Positions 6,930 through 16,038 are shown, counted from the stretch's first letter. The stretch: DNA of 53,451 nucleotides from a virus (IMGVR_UViG_3300048927_000744:1-53451); one strand, 5' to 3'. The notes: generated from the sequence alone by a model not told the origin. Program-made: numbers and translations.

Positions 6930-9141
6930 GGTAATTAATCAGTTCGCGGATTATGGTCTTGAGCCTGATCAGCCATTGGTTTTCGGCAAACTCACTCGCT
7001 GCAAAACCACCCAGGACAAGGGCAAGGAGAAAAATGGCTGGTATGTTGTCCACGAACACCGCACCGAGAAGAACGAAACTCTGATATTCGGTAGTTTCGG
7101 TGATTGGCGATCTGGCGATACCCAAAAAATCAAAGTAAAGGCCGGACGCATGAGCCCGGAAGAGCGCGAGGTAATGCGTGCTCGCCAGGAAGATGCAAAG
7201 CGCAAGGCTGCCGAAATCGCGGCCAACGCGTCCCGCCGAGCGGCCAATCGTGCCTCGGCATTGTTCCAACGCATGCCAGAAAAGGGTAAAAGCGCCTACC
7301 TGGATCGAAAGCAGATCGTAGGCTTTAAGGTTCGCTATGCGCCACGCACAGGCGCATTTTTAGTGCCCATGTGCAACGTGCGCGATCAGATCGTCGGCCT
7401 GCAGGTGATCTTCCCCGCGAAGCAAGAGGACACCGGGCGCGACAAAGCGTATTGGCCCTACGGTATGTCGAAGGAAGGCGCTTTCCACTTGATCGGCCCG
7501 CACCCTGAACCGGGTGAGCCTGTGCTGGTGTGTGAGGGTTATGCCACGGGTGCAAGCCTGCACATGGCGACGTCACTGACAGTCGCCATCGCCTTCGATG
7601 CAGGCAACTTGCTGCCGGTCTCCAAGGCCATGCGCGAGCGCTTCCCTGGCTGCCCGCTGATCATCTGTCGCGATGACGACTGGAAGACTAAACGCCCGAA
7701 TGGCGAACCCTGGAACCCAGGCGAAGAGAAGGCTAACAACGCCGCGCTGGTTGTCGGCGGCCAGGTGGTTGCCCCTGTGTTCTCCATCGAGCGCGAGATC
7801 AAGTGGACGGACTTCAACGACCTGCATGTTGCCGAGGGATTGGAGGCTGTCCGCCGCCAGGTGTTGGCGGTGGTCAAGCCTCCTGCAGCTGGTGGTTGGA
7901 AAGACCAATTGGCCCGAACTGAAAACGGCTCCCTGATAGCGCACATGCAGAACGTCGAATTAATCCTCGGCAACGATGAGCGCTGGGCCGGCGTGATCGG
8001 CTTCAGTGCTTTCAGCTCCAAAATCGTCAAGTTACGGGCGGCGCCATACGGAGGCGGTGTTGGCGACTGGGCAGATATCGATGACATGCTTGTAATGAAG
8101 TGGCTCGCACAACAGTACAACCTTCGGGTCAAGGCCAGCAGCGTGATCGAAGCGGTTAGTGTGGTTGCCCATGATCATGCCTTCCATCCTGTACGCAATT
8201 ACCTCCATGGTCTGGAATGGGACCGTGTTCCACGATTGGCTACCTGGTTGACTGACATCATGGGCGTTGAAGCAACTGACTACAGTTCGAAGGTTGGTAA
8301 GCGCTGGATGGTGTCAGCGGTCGGGCGCGTGATGCAGCCAGGTTGTAAGGCTGACTCGGTGATGATCCTCGAAGGGGCACAGGGCGCTGGTAAATCAACA
8401 GCAATGTCTGTGCTTGGCGGTGCCTGGTTTATGGACACACCTTTCGCCCTGGGCGATAAGGATGGCTTCCAGGCGATCCGTGGTAAGTGGATCATTGAGC
8501 TGGGGGAGCTGGATAGTTTCAACAAAGCTGAGTCGACCAAGGCGAAGCAGTTCTTCTCTGCGTCGACTGACACCTATCGCGAGAGCTATGGCCGAAGAAC
8601 GATGGACGTTCCACGCCAGTGTGTTTTTGTGGGTACGACGAACCAAGACGAATATCTCAAAGACGCCACGGGTAACCGGCGTTACTGGCCTGTCGCGTGT
8701 ACCAAAGTCGATTTGGAACAGTTGCGCGAAGTCCGCGACCAGCTCTGGGCCGAAGCCATGTTCTGTTATCAGTCCGGTGACATTTGGTGGGTCAACCGGG
8801 ATGAGGCTCCACTATTCGCCGAGGCGCAGGAGTCGCGCTTTGTCGTGGATGAGTGGGAAGGTCCGGTCGTCAAGTGGTTGGAAGAATCTCAGATCGGCGC
8901 GACAGCGAGCGGCGAGGATATTTTAGCTGGCGCGCTGAAACTCGATTACGGCCATTGGGGTAAGCCCGAGCAAATGCGCGTGGGGGCAATCATGCATCGC
9001 CTCGGATGGCGAAAGGTGCGACTGCCGCCGTTGCCGAAAAGTGGTATTCGGCCATATGCCTACAAGAAGCCAGATGATTGGGGTAATGCCTCAGCGCTGC
9101 AGGTTGATAGCGCACGGGATGAGGAGCCTTGCTTTGATTAA
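6919..9141 (+). CDS. Primase-helicase: TOPRIM plus VapE/VirE helicase, 740 aa
   Basis: Bifunctional phage replication protein. The TOPRIM primase region is visible at about residues 200-255, with the key Glu206 in VCEGYATG and the acidic cluster D252-D254. A C-terminal superfamily 3-like/VapE helicase follows, with Walker A at 486-494 (GAQGAGKST), an acidic strand in KWIIELGELD (about 520-530) and a sensor-like VFVGTTNQDEYL. N-terminal residues about 75-115 form a charged helix. It resembles the stand-alone replication proteins of satellite P4 and many Pseudomonas prophages, which can initiate at their own origin. The iteron-like array just downstream (9524-9802) is a candidate origin. Confidence 0.9.
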   Translation: MLDEVINQFADYGLEPDQPLVFGKLTRCKTTQDKGKEKNGWYVVHEHRTEKNETLIFGSFGDWRSGDTQKIKVKAGRMSPEEREVMRARQEDAKRKAAEIAANASRRAANRASALFQRMPEKGKSAYLDRKQIVGFKVRYAPRTGAFLVPMCNVRDQIVGLQVIFPAKQEDTGRDKAYWPYGMSKEGAFHLIGPHPEPGEPVLVCEGYATGASLHMATSLTVAIAFDAGNLLPVSKAMRERFPGCPLIICRDDDWKTKRPNGEPWNPGEEKANNAALVVGGQVVAPVFSIEREIKWTDFNDLHVAEGLEAVRRQVLAVVKPPAAGGWKDQLARTENGSLIAHMQNVELILGNDERWAGVIGFSAFSSKIVKLRAAPYGGGVGDWADIDDMLVMKWLAQQYNLRVKASSVIEAVSVVAHDHAFHPVRNYLHGLEWDRVPRLATWLTDIMGVEATDYSSKVGKRWMVSAVGRVMQPGCKADSVMILEGAQGAGKSTAMSVLGGAWFMDTPFALGDKDGFQAIRGKWIIELGELDSFNKAESTKAKQFFSASTDTYRESYGRRTMDVPRQCVFVGTTNQDEYLKDATGNRRYWPVACTKVDLEQLREVRDQLWAEAMFCYQSGDIWWVNRDEAPLFAEAQESRFVVDEWEGPVVKWLEESQIGATASGEDILAGALKLDYGHWGKPEQMRVGAIMHRLGWRKVRLPPLPKSGIRPYAYKKPDDWGNASALQVDSARDEEPCFD

Positions 9142-9499
9142 GCGAATCGATGAAATGCTCAAGCTCTGGGCGCAGGATCTGCATTCGCCAGTGCCCGAAG
9201 GCTCTAGTGGGCCAAGTGGCGGCAACATGATTGCCATGCTGATGGAGTGCAAAGGGGAGTTGATACGCGGCACGCGTGGCAGTCGGGTACTGTTAGATGA
9301 ATCGGCCGACATTGAGCTCATCGTCAACAAGCACTTGCCGCCGCAGCTGTCGGTCGTCGTGCGTGAACACTACTGCAACCACGAAAGCTTCCTGTCGCAG
9401 AAGTACACCCACTGTGGGTGTAGTCGCGATACCTACTATCAGCGCCTGCATGAAGCGCACCTGCACATTGCCGGCATGCTGATGGGGAAGGCTGCGTGA
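9119..9499 (+). CDS. Q-like antiterminator, 126 aa
   Basis: Located between replication and late genes, the position of a Q-type late antiterminator. The C-terminal half has an HTH-like stretch (FLSQKYTHCGCSRDTYYQRLHEAHLHIAGML) similar to region-4-like helices of phage Q proteins. A KHLPPQLSVVVREHYC segment precedes it. The start is uncertain: ATG 9119 overlaps the primase end by 23 bases, but a TTG at 9134 preceded by GAGGAG is equally plausible. Late-gene control by antitermination downstream (terminator at 9975) is inference. Confidence 0.6.
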   Translation: MRSLALIKRIDEMLKLWAQDLHSPVPEGSSGPSGGNMIAMLMECKGELIRGTRGSRVLLDESADIELIVNKHLPPQLSVVVREHYCNHESFLSQKYTHCGCSRDTYYQRLHEAHLHIAGMLMGKAA

Positions 9500-9523
9500 C
9501 CTTTCGCACACTTGCGCCTACAA

Positions 9524-9802
9524 CTGTCCTACTGTCCGGCCTTGCCCTACCTCAAGTTTGCAAGGTAGGACTGCTGGAGGCCGCGCATTCCGTGGCCTGT
9601 CCTACCTCCCTACCTAATATCGCACAACGCACACATGAGCGTAGCGCGTCGCATCACGCGCCGCTGGCGCGCATGCGTTTTTTTAATTTTCTCTCTTTAC
9701 ACGAGAAAAAGTTAAAAGAGGTAGGGCAGTAGGGCAAGGCCCCGAATTCAGCGGGCTCCAGCTGTCCTACCTCCCTTCTGAATAGTGGGGCAGGTAGGAC
9801 AG
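9524..9802. repeat. Iteron-like CCTACC repeat array around an AT-rich core
   Basis: A short motif, (T/C)CCTACC, recurs in both orientations: 9525-9532, 9544-9551, 9564-9571 (inverted), 9599-9606, 9608-9615, 9720-9727 (inverted), 9729-9735 (inverted), 9763-9772 and 9793-9800 (inverted). The pair 9762-9772 (CTGTCCTACCT) and 9792-9802 (AGGTAGGACAG) is a perfect 11-bp inverted repeat. Between the two clusters lies an AT-rich tract (about 9675-9720). No gene is supported between 9500 and 10017. This is the architecture of an iteron origin, directly downstream of the primase-helicase gene. Confidence 0.6.
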
Positions 9803-9974
9803 CGCCGGAGGCACTGGAAGCCGAAATAAAGATATTCACCGACATTGCCTAGGCGTAGACCAGACATTCACCGGGTGGCATTAAAACAGGGTTGCTGCCA
9901 CCGGAATCCACCTGTAAAAAGTAGTCATCTTCGATAGGTGCGACCGCAAGCAGCGGGACACACCACCACACTAG

Positions 9975-9998
9975 ACCCGGCCATTGCGCCGGGTTTTT
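9975..9998 (+). terminator. Intrinsic terminator ahead of the late operon
   Basis: A perfect 7-bp stem, ACCCGGC (9975-9981) and GCCGGGT (9988-9994), with loop CATTGC, runs into TTTTT. It lies 20 bases before the holin start, where a late antiterminator would act. It could end early transcripts or leader transcripts of the late operon. Confidence 0.75.
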
Positions 9999-10017
9999 GC
10001 GTTTATGGGGTAGGGCG

Positions 10018-10362
10018 ATGACGAACGAGCAGCAAGCGCTTATTGAGATGCCGGTCTGGATGGTGATCCTACTGTCCCTGGTCGGCGGGATTTCCGGCGA
10101 GGCATGGCGGGCCGATAAGGCGGGGGTAAGCGGCTGGTCCCTGGTCCGCCGCTTGCTGCTTCGGTCCGGGGCCTGCGTGGTCTGCGGGCTTTCCACCATG
10201 ATGTTGCTGCACGCGTCAGGCATGTCGGTCCTGGCAGCGGGAAGTATCGGATGCCTCACCGCGATGGCCGGCGCCGATGTCGCCATCGGTCTGTACGAAC
10301 GCTGGGCCGCCAAGCGTTTGGGCGTGTGCGATGTGCCGCCCTCGGGCGGTGGTCAGGCGTGA
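10018..10362 (+). CDS. Phage holin (LydA/HP1-like), 114 aa
   Basis: Small membrane protein expected to permeabilise the inner membrane at lysis time. Three hydrophobic segments are visible: about residues 13-26 (VWMVILLSLVGGIS), 50-66 (ACVVCGLSTMMLLHASG) and 68-90 (SVLAAGSIGCLTAMAGADVAI). The tail is short and polar. This is the pattern of LydA-type holins that open the late operon in Pseudomonas prophages, far from the endolysin at 31845. ATG 10018 was chosen over an upstream TTG because it follows a GGGGTAGGGCG ribosome-binding stretch. Confidence 0.75.
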   Translation: MTNEQQALIEMPVWMVILLSLVGGISGEAWRADKAGVSGWSLVRRLLLRSGACVVCGLSTMMLLHASGMSVLAAGSIGCLTAMAGADVAIGLYERWAAKRLGVCDVPPSGGGQA

Positions 10363-10569
10363 TGCGCTGGAGGCCACGTAATACGTGGCTTGTAGCGATA
10401 TGAACCAAAATGAAGCGCCGAAAAGCCGCCGGGGACCCTGGGGGCATCCGAGGGACACGGGGCATGAAACCCGCGGGAAAGTGTTAGCGGGAAGATTGCC
10501 AACTTACTGAAATTTCAATCATTGAAATCTTGAAAGGATTCATTGAAATACGTTGAAAAAGGAGGGCTC
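10363..10569 (+). other. Possible cos/packaging leader upstream of terminase
   Basis: This interval lies just upstream of the small terminase gene, where lambda-type phages carry cos. It shows a perfect hairpin (GCCACGT 10373-10379, ACGTGGC 10383-10389) and a very GC-rich block (about 10420-10475) with several short G/C runs and near-palindromes. A tiny 36-codon frame at 10400-10510 is Arg/Gly-rich and looks non-coding. The cos interpretation is inference from position and the GpA-type terminase; I cannot define the cut site. Confidence 0.3.
10512..10549. promoter_or_regulatory. ATTTCAAT palindrome plus direct repeat
   Basis: A perfect 17-bp palindrome, ATTTCAAT-C-ATTGAAAT (10512-10528), is followed 12 bp later by another CATTGAAAT (10541-10549), all within 60 bases of the small terminase start. 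It is AT-rich in a GC-rich setting. It could bind a regulator or terminase protein; which one is unknown. Confidence 0.5.
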
Positions 10570-11172
10570 ATGACAGAACCAACCTACCTGTCAAAGAGCG
10601 CCTTCGCGGCCCGACTTGGCAGGTCGCCGAGCTACATCACCTGGCTAAAAGACAACAACCGGCTCGTGCTTTCACCCAACGGCAAACAGGTTGATGTGCA
10701 TGCCACCGAAGCGCTGATCCGCGACACCGCTGACCCGAGCAAGGCCGCCGTCGCTGACCGCCACCAACAGGACCGGATTCAACGCGACGTTTACAGTCAA
10801 CTTTCCACCTCGGTGGAGCCGACTTCCACGGCTGCGCCGCCGCAACTCATTAGTTCGGATGGCAAGCAGCCGGACTTCCACAAGGCCCGCGCCCTGCGCG
10901 AGCAGAGCCTTGCGGAGTTAAGCGTTATTGAGTTGCGCACTAAGCAGGGCTCGCTGGTCGAGCGTGAGGCTGTAGAAGTTAGCGCTTACAACGCGGGGCG
11001 CCTCTTGCGTGATCAGCTTCTACGGCTCTCGACTCAGCTGTCATCCGAATTCGCCGCTATGACGGATCCCTGGGAAATCGAACGTCATATGACGGCGGAG
11101 TTGCGTCGTACGCTTGAGGATGCCGAGCGACTATCTGCTGCAGACCTCGGTAAAGCAATTTCAGTGAGCTAA
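10570..11172 (+). CDS. Terminase small subunit, 200 aa
   Basis: DNA-recognition subunit of the packaging motor. The N-terminus has a winged-HTH-like region typical of Nu1/DUF1441 proteins (LSKSAFAARLGRSPSYITWLKDNNRLVLSPNGKQ, about residues 5-40). A flexible polar linker follows, then a C-terminal helical part (LREQSLAELSVIELRTKQGSLVEREAVE) typical of the oligomerisation and large-subunit contact region. ATG 10570 follows a strong AAGGAGGG site. It lies directly upstream of the GpA-type large subunit, matching lambda nu1-A order. Confidence 0.85.
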   Translation: MTEPTYLSKSAFAARLGRSPSYITWLKDNNRLVLSPNGKQVDVHATEALIRDTADPSKAAVADRHQQDRIQRDVYSQLSTSVEPTSTAAPPQLISSDGKQPDFHKARALREQSLAELSVIELRTKQGSLVEREAVEVSAYNAGRLLRDQLLRLSTQLSSEFAAMTDPWEIERHMTAELRRTLEDAERLSAADLGKAISVS

Positions 11173-11176
11173 CGCT

Positions 11177-13204
11177 ATGTCAGAAGAATTCCCGGACGGC
11201 ATTGAGGTATACCGCGAATCGTTTTTCCGTGGCCTTCGACCGGATCCTGATCTTTGGGTTGACGAATGGGCCGACGAGTTCATGCGTATTCCCAAAGACA
11301 CGGGAGCACCGGAACCTGGGCAGTATCGGACCGCACGTACACCTTACGCCCGTGAGCCCATGCGTTGTTTGTCACCGGCACACCCGTGTCGTCGTGTGGT
11401 CACCATGGTGGCCTCACAGCTTATGAAAACCCAGATCGCTTTGAATTGGATTGGAGCCCTGATCCATATGGCCCCCTCCAACATCCTGGCGTTACTACCC
11501 AATTTAACCTTGGCAAAGCGTGTGTCCGGGCGGATAAAAAAGACGATTAAAGCAACCCCCGTGCTCAGTGAACGCGTGGCCGCTAATCGTTCCCGCGACA
11601 CTTCCAACACGATGGATACCAAAGAGTTCGAAGGGGGTTCGCTGTACGTTAACACCGCTGGTTCGGCAGCCAACTTGTCAGAACTGTCCGCACGCTACAT
11701 CTATGGTGATGAGGTGGATCGGTGGGAAAACGATGTAGGGCATGAGGGTGATCCTGTTGCGCTGGCAGAGACCCGCGCGACAAACTTTGGCCGCAATGCA
11801 AAGATTTACTTCTCCAGCTCCCCCACCATCAAGGGGGCATCACGTATTGCTGAACTCTTCGAAGCCAGCGACCAGCGGTATTACTACGTTCCATGCCCGA
11901 CCTGCGGCTATATGCAAGTCTTGGAGTGGGAGCGGCTGCTTTATGGTGAAGACTTCAGTAACGTGCATTATCGATGTGCCGGTCCTGAATGTGACGTACT
12001 GATCGAAGAGCACAACAAGAGCACTATGCTTGCTCGTGGCGAATGGCGTGCACACGGCAAGGGTGGAGGACAGACAGTCGGCTTCCATCTCAACGCTCTG
12101 TATTCGCCAATTGGCTGGCTGTCCTGGCAGTCGTTGGCGATGGAGTTCGAAGACGCTAAGAAGTCTCAGAAAACCGGTGAAATGGCGCTGATGCAGGTGT
12201 TCTACAACACCCGTCTCGCTAAGGTCTGGGACAGTGCTCAAGAGCAAACCAAAGCCGAGGTCTTACGCGACCGGTCGAGGCTAGAACGTTACGGTTTAGG
12301 TTCGATGCCATCAGCGGTGTTGATGCTGACGGGGGCGGTCGATGTCCAGGCTAACCGCTTGGAGCTAATGATCATGGGCTTCGGTGTGGGTATGGAGCGC
12401 TGGGTAGTTGACGTCCAGGTGATCTGGGGAGACCCCGCAAAAGAAAGTACTTGGTTGGTGTTGGACGAAAAACTCAAGGCCCGTTACCGGCATCCATGCG
12501 GAGTTGGCCTTGCAATTCTCGCAACAGCGGTCGACTCCGGCGGTCATCATACCGATGAGGTGTATCAGTTCTGCCGACTACGGCGTTGGCGCAATGTGTT
12601 TGCTGTCAAAGGGGCCAGCAAGCCCGGCAAAAATGTCATTGCACAACGTCCGTCCATGATGGATGTGACCTGGAAGGGCCAGACCGAACGCAATGGCGTC
12701 GAGCTGTGGTTTGTGGGGACAGACACTGCGAAGGATTGGATCTACAACCGCTATCCATTTGAATCGGGTCCTGGTGCGCTCCACTTCCCGAACGATCTGC
12801 CGGACGAGTTCTTTGACCAATGCGTAGCAGAGCATAAGGTCGCTCGCAAAGTCAGGGGTAAGGTGCGCACTGAGTGGGTAAAGGGGCATGGCGCACGCAA
12901 CGAAGCCCTCGACCTCATGGTGTACTGCTTAGCCATGGCGCATTACTTGGGCATCAATCGTTATCACGAACATGACTGGGACCGGGTGCGCCAGGCGTTG
13001 GCCCAATCCGGCTTGTTTGACGATGCCTTGGGCATCAAGCCTGTTCAGGCTGAGCGTGTCGATGAAGATATGGCCCCCGCGCCTGTGGCCGTAAGGCAAA
13101 CCCAGCCAGCACCACCAACCGTTGCCACTGTAGTGCAATCACGGCCAGCCACAACACCACCTCAACGCCGCAGTTCTGCCAGCGGCTACCTGAAGAGACG
13201 CTGA
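11177..13204 (+). CDS. Terminase large subunit, GpA family, 675 aa
   Basis: ATP-driven packaging motor and nuclease of the lambda gpA family. The N-terminal ATPase shows a P-loop-like ASQLMKTQ (79-86) and Walker B-like RYIYGDEVDRW (D178-E179), followed by CxxC pairs typical of this family (CPTCGY and a later Cys pair, about 238-265). The C-terminal nuclease begins near GAVDVQANRLELMIMGFG (about 385-400). Length matches the family (about 640-690). The last 50 residues are Pro/Ala/Gln-rich. A GpA terminase implies cos-type packaging. Confidence 0.93.
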   Translation: MSEEFPDGIEVYRESFFRGLRPDPDLWVDEWADEFMRIPKDTGAPEPGQYRTARTPYAREPMRCLSPAHPCRRVVTMVASQLMKTQIALNWIGALIHMAPSNILALLPNLTLAKRVSGRIKKTIKATPVLSERVAANRSRDTSNTMDTKEFEGGSLYVNTAGSAANLSELSARYIYGDEVDRWENDVGHEGDPVALAETRATNFGRNAKIYFSSSPTIKGASRIAELFEASDQRYYYVPCPTCGYMQVLEWERLLYGEDFSNVHYRCAGPECDVLIEEHNKSTMLARGEWRAHGKGGGQTVGFHLNALYSPIGWLSWQSLAMEFEDAKKSQKTGEMALMQVFYNTRLAKVWDSAQEQTKAEVLRDRSRLERYGLGSMPSAVLMLTGAVDVQANRLELMIMGFGVGMERWVVDVQVIWGDPAKESTWLVLDEKLKARYRHPCGVGLAILATAVDSGGHHTDEVYQFCRLRRWRNVFAVKGASKPGKNVIAQRPSMMDVTWKGQTERNGVELWFVGTDTAKDWIYNRYPFESGPGALHFPNDLPDEFFDQCVAEHKVARKVRGKVRTEWVKGHGARNEALDLMVYCLAMAHYLGINRYHEHDWDRVRQALAQSGLFDDALGIKPVQAERVDEDMAPAPVAVRQTQPAPPTVATVVQSRPATTPPQRRSSASGYLKRR

Positions 13205-13205
13205 T

Positions 13206-13412
13206 ATGTCATTTACTAAAAAGCACCTCGACGCGGTTGAGGCGGCCATCGCTCGCGGTGAAAAAACCGTGCGCTACACCGACCGCACCGTGGAGTACCG
13301 TACCGTCGACGAACTGCTTAAGGCGCGTGAAGAGATTCGTTCGTCGCTAGCCAGTTCGGCCGCACCGCGTTCGCGCGTGGTTCGCCTGTACCACGCAGGG
13401 AAGGGAGTCTAA
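13206..13412 (+). CDS. Head-tail joining protein gpW family, 68 aa
   Basis: Small connector-associated protein of the lambda gpW family, which completes the portal before tail attachment. The conserved pattern is present: LDAVEAAIARGEKTVRYTDRTVEYRTVDELLKAREEI. The length (68 aa) equals the lambda protein. It lies between the terminase and portal genes as in lambda, starts 2 bases after the terminase stop and touches the portal start, so it is probably co-translated with both. Confidence 0.88.
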   Translation: MSFTKKHLDAVEAAIARGEKTVRYTDRTVEYRTVDELLKAREEIRSSLASSAAPRSRVVRLYHAGKGV

Positions 13413-14893
13413 TGGCTCGACACTTTCCGACGTTGACCCGCAACGGCTTCGTGTTGCCGTCGAACATCAAGGCCAGTTACGAAGGCGCCGGAGAAGGGCG
13501 CCGTTCCACTGGCTGGGATGCTCCTGACAACGGGATCAACAGCATTAACACCCCGGCACTGCGCAACCTCCGGTCGCGCTCACGGGCAGCGGTTCGTAAT
13601 GACCCGTATGCCTTCAACGTGATCGACAAGCGCGTCAGCAACCTTATTGGCACGGGCATTACGCCTCGACCTACGACGGACGACGATGCTTTACGCAAGT
13701 CGCTGCAGGAGTTGTGGAGCGATTGGGTCGATGAATCAGACGCGGATGATCGCACTGACTTCTACGGCCAGCAGGCCCTGGTGGCGCGCACGGTTGAAAC
13801 TTCGGGCGAGTGCTTTGTACGGCTGCGTCCGCGCAGCCTAGACGAGGGGTTGGCGGTTCCGCTGCAGCTCCAGATTCTGGCCCCGGAGTTTGTCCCGCAT
13901 GACAAGTACGAGAAAACCAAAACCGGCAACGTTATCCGCGCCGGGATTGAGTTCAACCCAGGTGGTAAGCGGGTGGCGTATTGGATGTATCTGTCGCATC
14001 CGCGCGATGCATCATCGCTGAACGCTGGCTATAACCAGTTGGTCCGCGTGCCGGCCGCACAGGTGCTGCACATATTTGAGCCGGTAGAGCCCGGCCAACT
14101 GCGCGGTGTGCCGCGATTGTCGCCAGTACTCAAGCGTTTGCGAAGTCTCGATAACTACGACGACGCAGTGTTGTTTCGCCAGGAAGTAGCCAACCTGTTT
14201 GCCGGCTTTATCAAACGGCCTACGCCGGAGTCTGGACCGGTACCCAGGGACCCGGTGACAGGTGCGCCATTGAGCATGGATCGCGATGGTTTCACCCCGA
14301 TGGTGGCGCTTGAGCCAGGCACCATGCAGGAGTTGGGGCCAGGTGAAGAGGTGGAGTTCTCCAAACCACCGGATGCGGGTAACAACTATCCAGACTTCAT
14401 GCGGCAGCAACTGATGGCCGCAGCCGCCGGTTCCGGTACGCCTTACGAGATCCTCACAGGCGACATGCGCGGTATCAACGACCGAGCGCTACGTGTCGTG
14501 CTCAACGAGTTTCGGCGCCGCTTGGAACAACTGCAGTTCAGCGTTTATGTCCACCAGCTCTGTCGCCCAGTGCGGGCCGCCTGGATGGACATGTCCGTGT
14601 TGTCAGGTGTGCTGGTGCTGGGCGATTACGCGCAGAAGCGCCGCGACTACCTGCGTACTCGTTGGGTGCCACAAGGCTGGGCTTACATCCAGCCAGTACA
14701 GGACGTGCAGGCTCGACGGATGGAAGTGCAGGCCGGCTTCGCTTCGCGCAGTGAGATGGTCCTGCGAACCGGCTACGACGCTGAAACGGTCGATCAGGAA
14801 AACGCCGCCGATCTGGCGAGAGCCACAGCGCTGGGCCTTAACTACAACACCCTTGATGCCGTCGAAACAATCGACGACAAGGAGCAACCATGA
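13412..14893 (+). CDS. Portal protein, lambda gpB family, 493 aa
   Basis: Dodecameric portal through which DNA enters the head. Family features include an early RSRAAVRNDPYAFNVIDKRVSNLIGTGI block (about 55-85), a central HIFEPVEPGQLRGVPRLSPVLKRL segment (about 215-240), and the GTPYEILTGDMRG.NDRALR motif (about 345-365) that is highly characteristic of lambda-type portals. Length matches. Start ATG 13412 overlaps the gpW stop; the stop overlaps the protease start (14890-14893). Confidence 0.93.
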   Translation: MARHFPTLTRNGFVLPSNIKASYEGAGEGRRSTGWDAPDNGINSINTPALRNLRSRSRAAVRNDPYAFNVIDKRVSNLIGTGITPRPTTDDDALRKSLQELWSDWVDESDADDRTDFYGQQALVARTVETSGECFVRLRPRSLDEGLAVPLQLQILAPEFVPHDKYEKTKTGNVIRAGIEFNPGGKRVAYWMYLSHPRDASSLNAGYNQLVRVPAAQVLHIFEPVEPGQLRGVPRLSPVLKRLRSLDNYDDAVLFRQEVANLFAGFIKRPTPESGPVPRDPVTGAPLSMDRDGFTPMVALEPGTMQELGPGEEVEFSKPPDAGNNYPDFMRQQLMAAAAGSGTPYEILTGDMRGINDRALRVVLNEFRRRLEQLQFSVYVHQLCRPVRAAWMDMSVLSGVLVLGDYAQKRRDYLRTRWVPQGWAYIQPVQDVQARRMEVQAGFASRSEMVLRTGYDAETVDQENAADLARATALGLNYNTLDAVETIDDKEQP

Positions 14894-16038
14894 GTAAAAA
14901 ATCGCGACCGCGCGTTTACAACCGCGCAGGCAAGCAGGTGCAGGTCAAAGACAAGACCTGGTATGCAGTGCACGCCAGCGGCGAGGCTGCCGAGCGAGTG
15001 ATCGAGGTATTTGTTTACGGCGAGATTGGCACTTGGGGCATAACCGCCAATCAATTTGTGCAGGACCTGCGTGCCATTGACGACGGCGTTTCGCCAGTGA
15101 TTGCAGCGTTCAACAGTATTGGTGGGGATTTGTTTGACGGGTTGGCGATGCACAACGCGCTGTCGCGCTTGGGCGAGCGCTGCACTGGCCGGATTGATGC
15201 ATTAGCCGCAAGCGCGGCCAGCGTGGCTGTGTGCGGTGCGCACCGAGTAGTGATCGCGTCCAACGCTATGTTGATGATCCACAACCCCTACACCTACGCC
15301 GGTGGCGACGCTGATGATTTCCGTCGAGTCGCTGATGTGCTGGACCAAACGCTGGAAGCGATCATTGCGGCCTACAAGGCCAAGGCGCCGGAAATTGATG
15401 ACGCGGAGCTGCGTCGCCTGGTCAACGCAGAAACCTGGCTGACGGCCAATGAGGCTGTAGCACTGGGCCTGGCTGATGAGGTCGGCGACGGCCTCAAAGT
15501 CAAGGCATGCCTCGGCCAAGGCGCGGTGCTGCAGCGCTACCAGCACGCCCCGGCTGATCTGCTGGCACAGCTCGACGAACCACCCGAGGCGGATCCTGAT
15601 CCGGTCGATCCACCACTGGTACCGCCGGTAGTCGACTCGGCCAAGTTGGCATTGATGATTACTCAGCGGTGCGCGGCGGCGGGCATCAGCAACCTGGTCG
15701 AGCCATTGCTAAGCTCGACACAGCTCGAAAGCGTAGAGATCGTCCTAGCCGGCCTGGCTCGTGCCAAGGCGGTGAATGACCTTTGTGTGGCCGCCCGCTT
15801 ACCGGAGTTCAGTGCCGAATACGTTGCGGCGGGACTGGATGCTGCAGCAGTTCGAGCGCGTCTGTTCGACAAGATTGTTACCAGCGGCAAGGGCTTTGAA
15901 ATCGATAACAGCCTGCCGCTGGACAACGACCCGGTGCCCAAGGTGCTGGCTAAACAAACTGATCCCACCTCGATATGGGCTTCGCGACAAGCGGCTCAAT
16001 CTGGCACTGCGCGCGGCGCGAAAGGAGCAAGACCATGA
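14890..16038 (+). CDS. Head maturation protease, ClpP/S14-type with scaffold-like tail, 382 aa
   Basis: Prohead protease that processes head proteins. The ClpP-like fold spans about residues 30-205. The nucleophile Ser lies in ALAASAASVAVCGA (about 107-120), the His in AMLMIHNPYTY (about 134-140), and a later acidic residue in the AEAxxxGLADEVGDG region (about 180-198). A Pro/Asp-rich linker follows (about 225-250), then a C-terminal helical region plausible as built-in scaffold, as in lambda C/Nu3. Stop overlaps the next start by 4 bases. Confidence 0.88.
   Translation: MSKKSRPRVYNRAGKQVQVKDKTWYAVHASGEAAERVIEVFVYGEIGTWGITANQFVQDLRAIDDGVSPVIAAFNSIGGDLFDGLAMHNALSRLGERCTGRIDALAASAASVAVCGAHRVVIASNAMLMIHNPYTYAGGDADDFRRVADVLDQTLEAIIAAYKAKAPEIDDAELRRLVNAETWLTANEAVALGLADEVGDGLKVKACLGQGAVLQRYQHAPADLLAQLDEPPEADPDPVDPPLVPPVVDSAKLALMITQRCAAAGISNLVEPLLSSTQLESVEIVLAGLARAKAVNDLCVAARLPEFSAEYVAAGLDAAAVRARLFDKIVTSGKGFEIDNSLPLDNDPVPKVLAKQTDPTSIWASRQAAQSGTARGAKGARP

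Noticed and set aside
9830-10017. PrtN P-box (ATTGnnGTnn repeats) before the holin
   Set aside because: Only an isolated ATTG was found; the repeated pattern required is absent here and the ATTGAAAT repeats at 10512-10549 do not fit it.
10400-10510. 36-codon ORF upstream of the small terminase
   Set aside because: Gly/Arg-rich, no good ribosome binding site, located in a GC-rich likely cos region.
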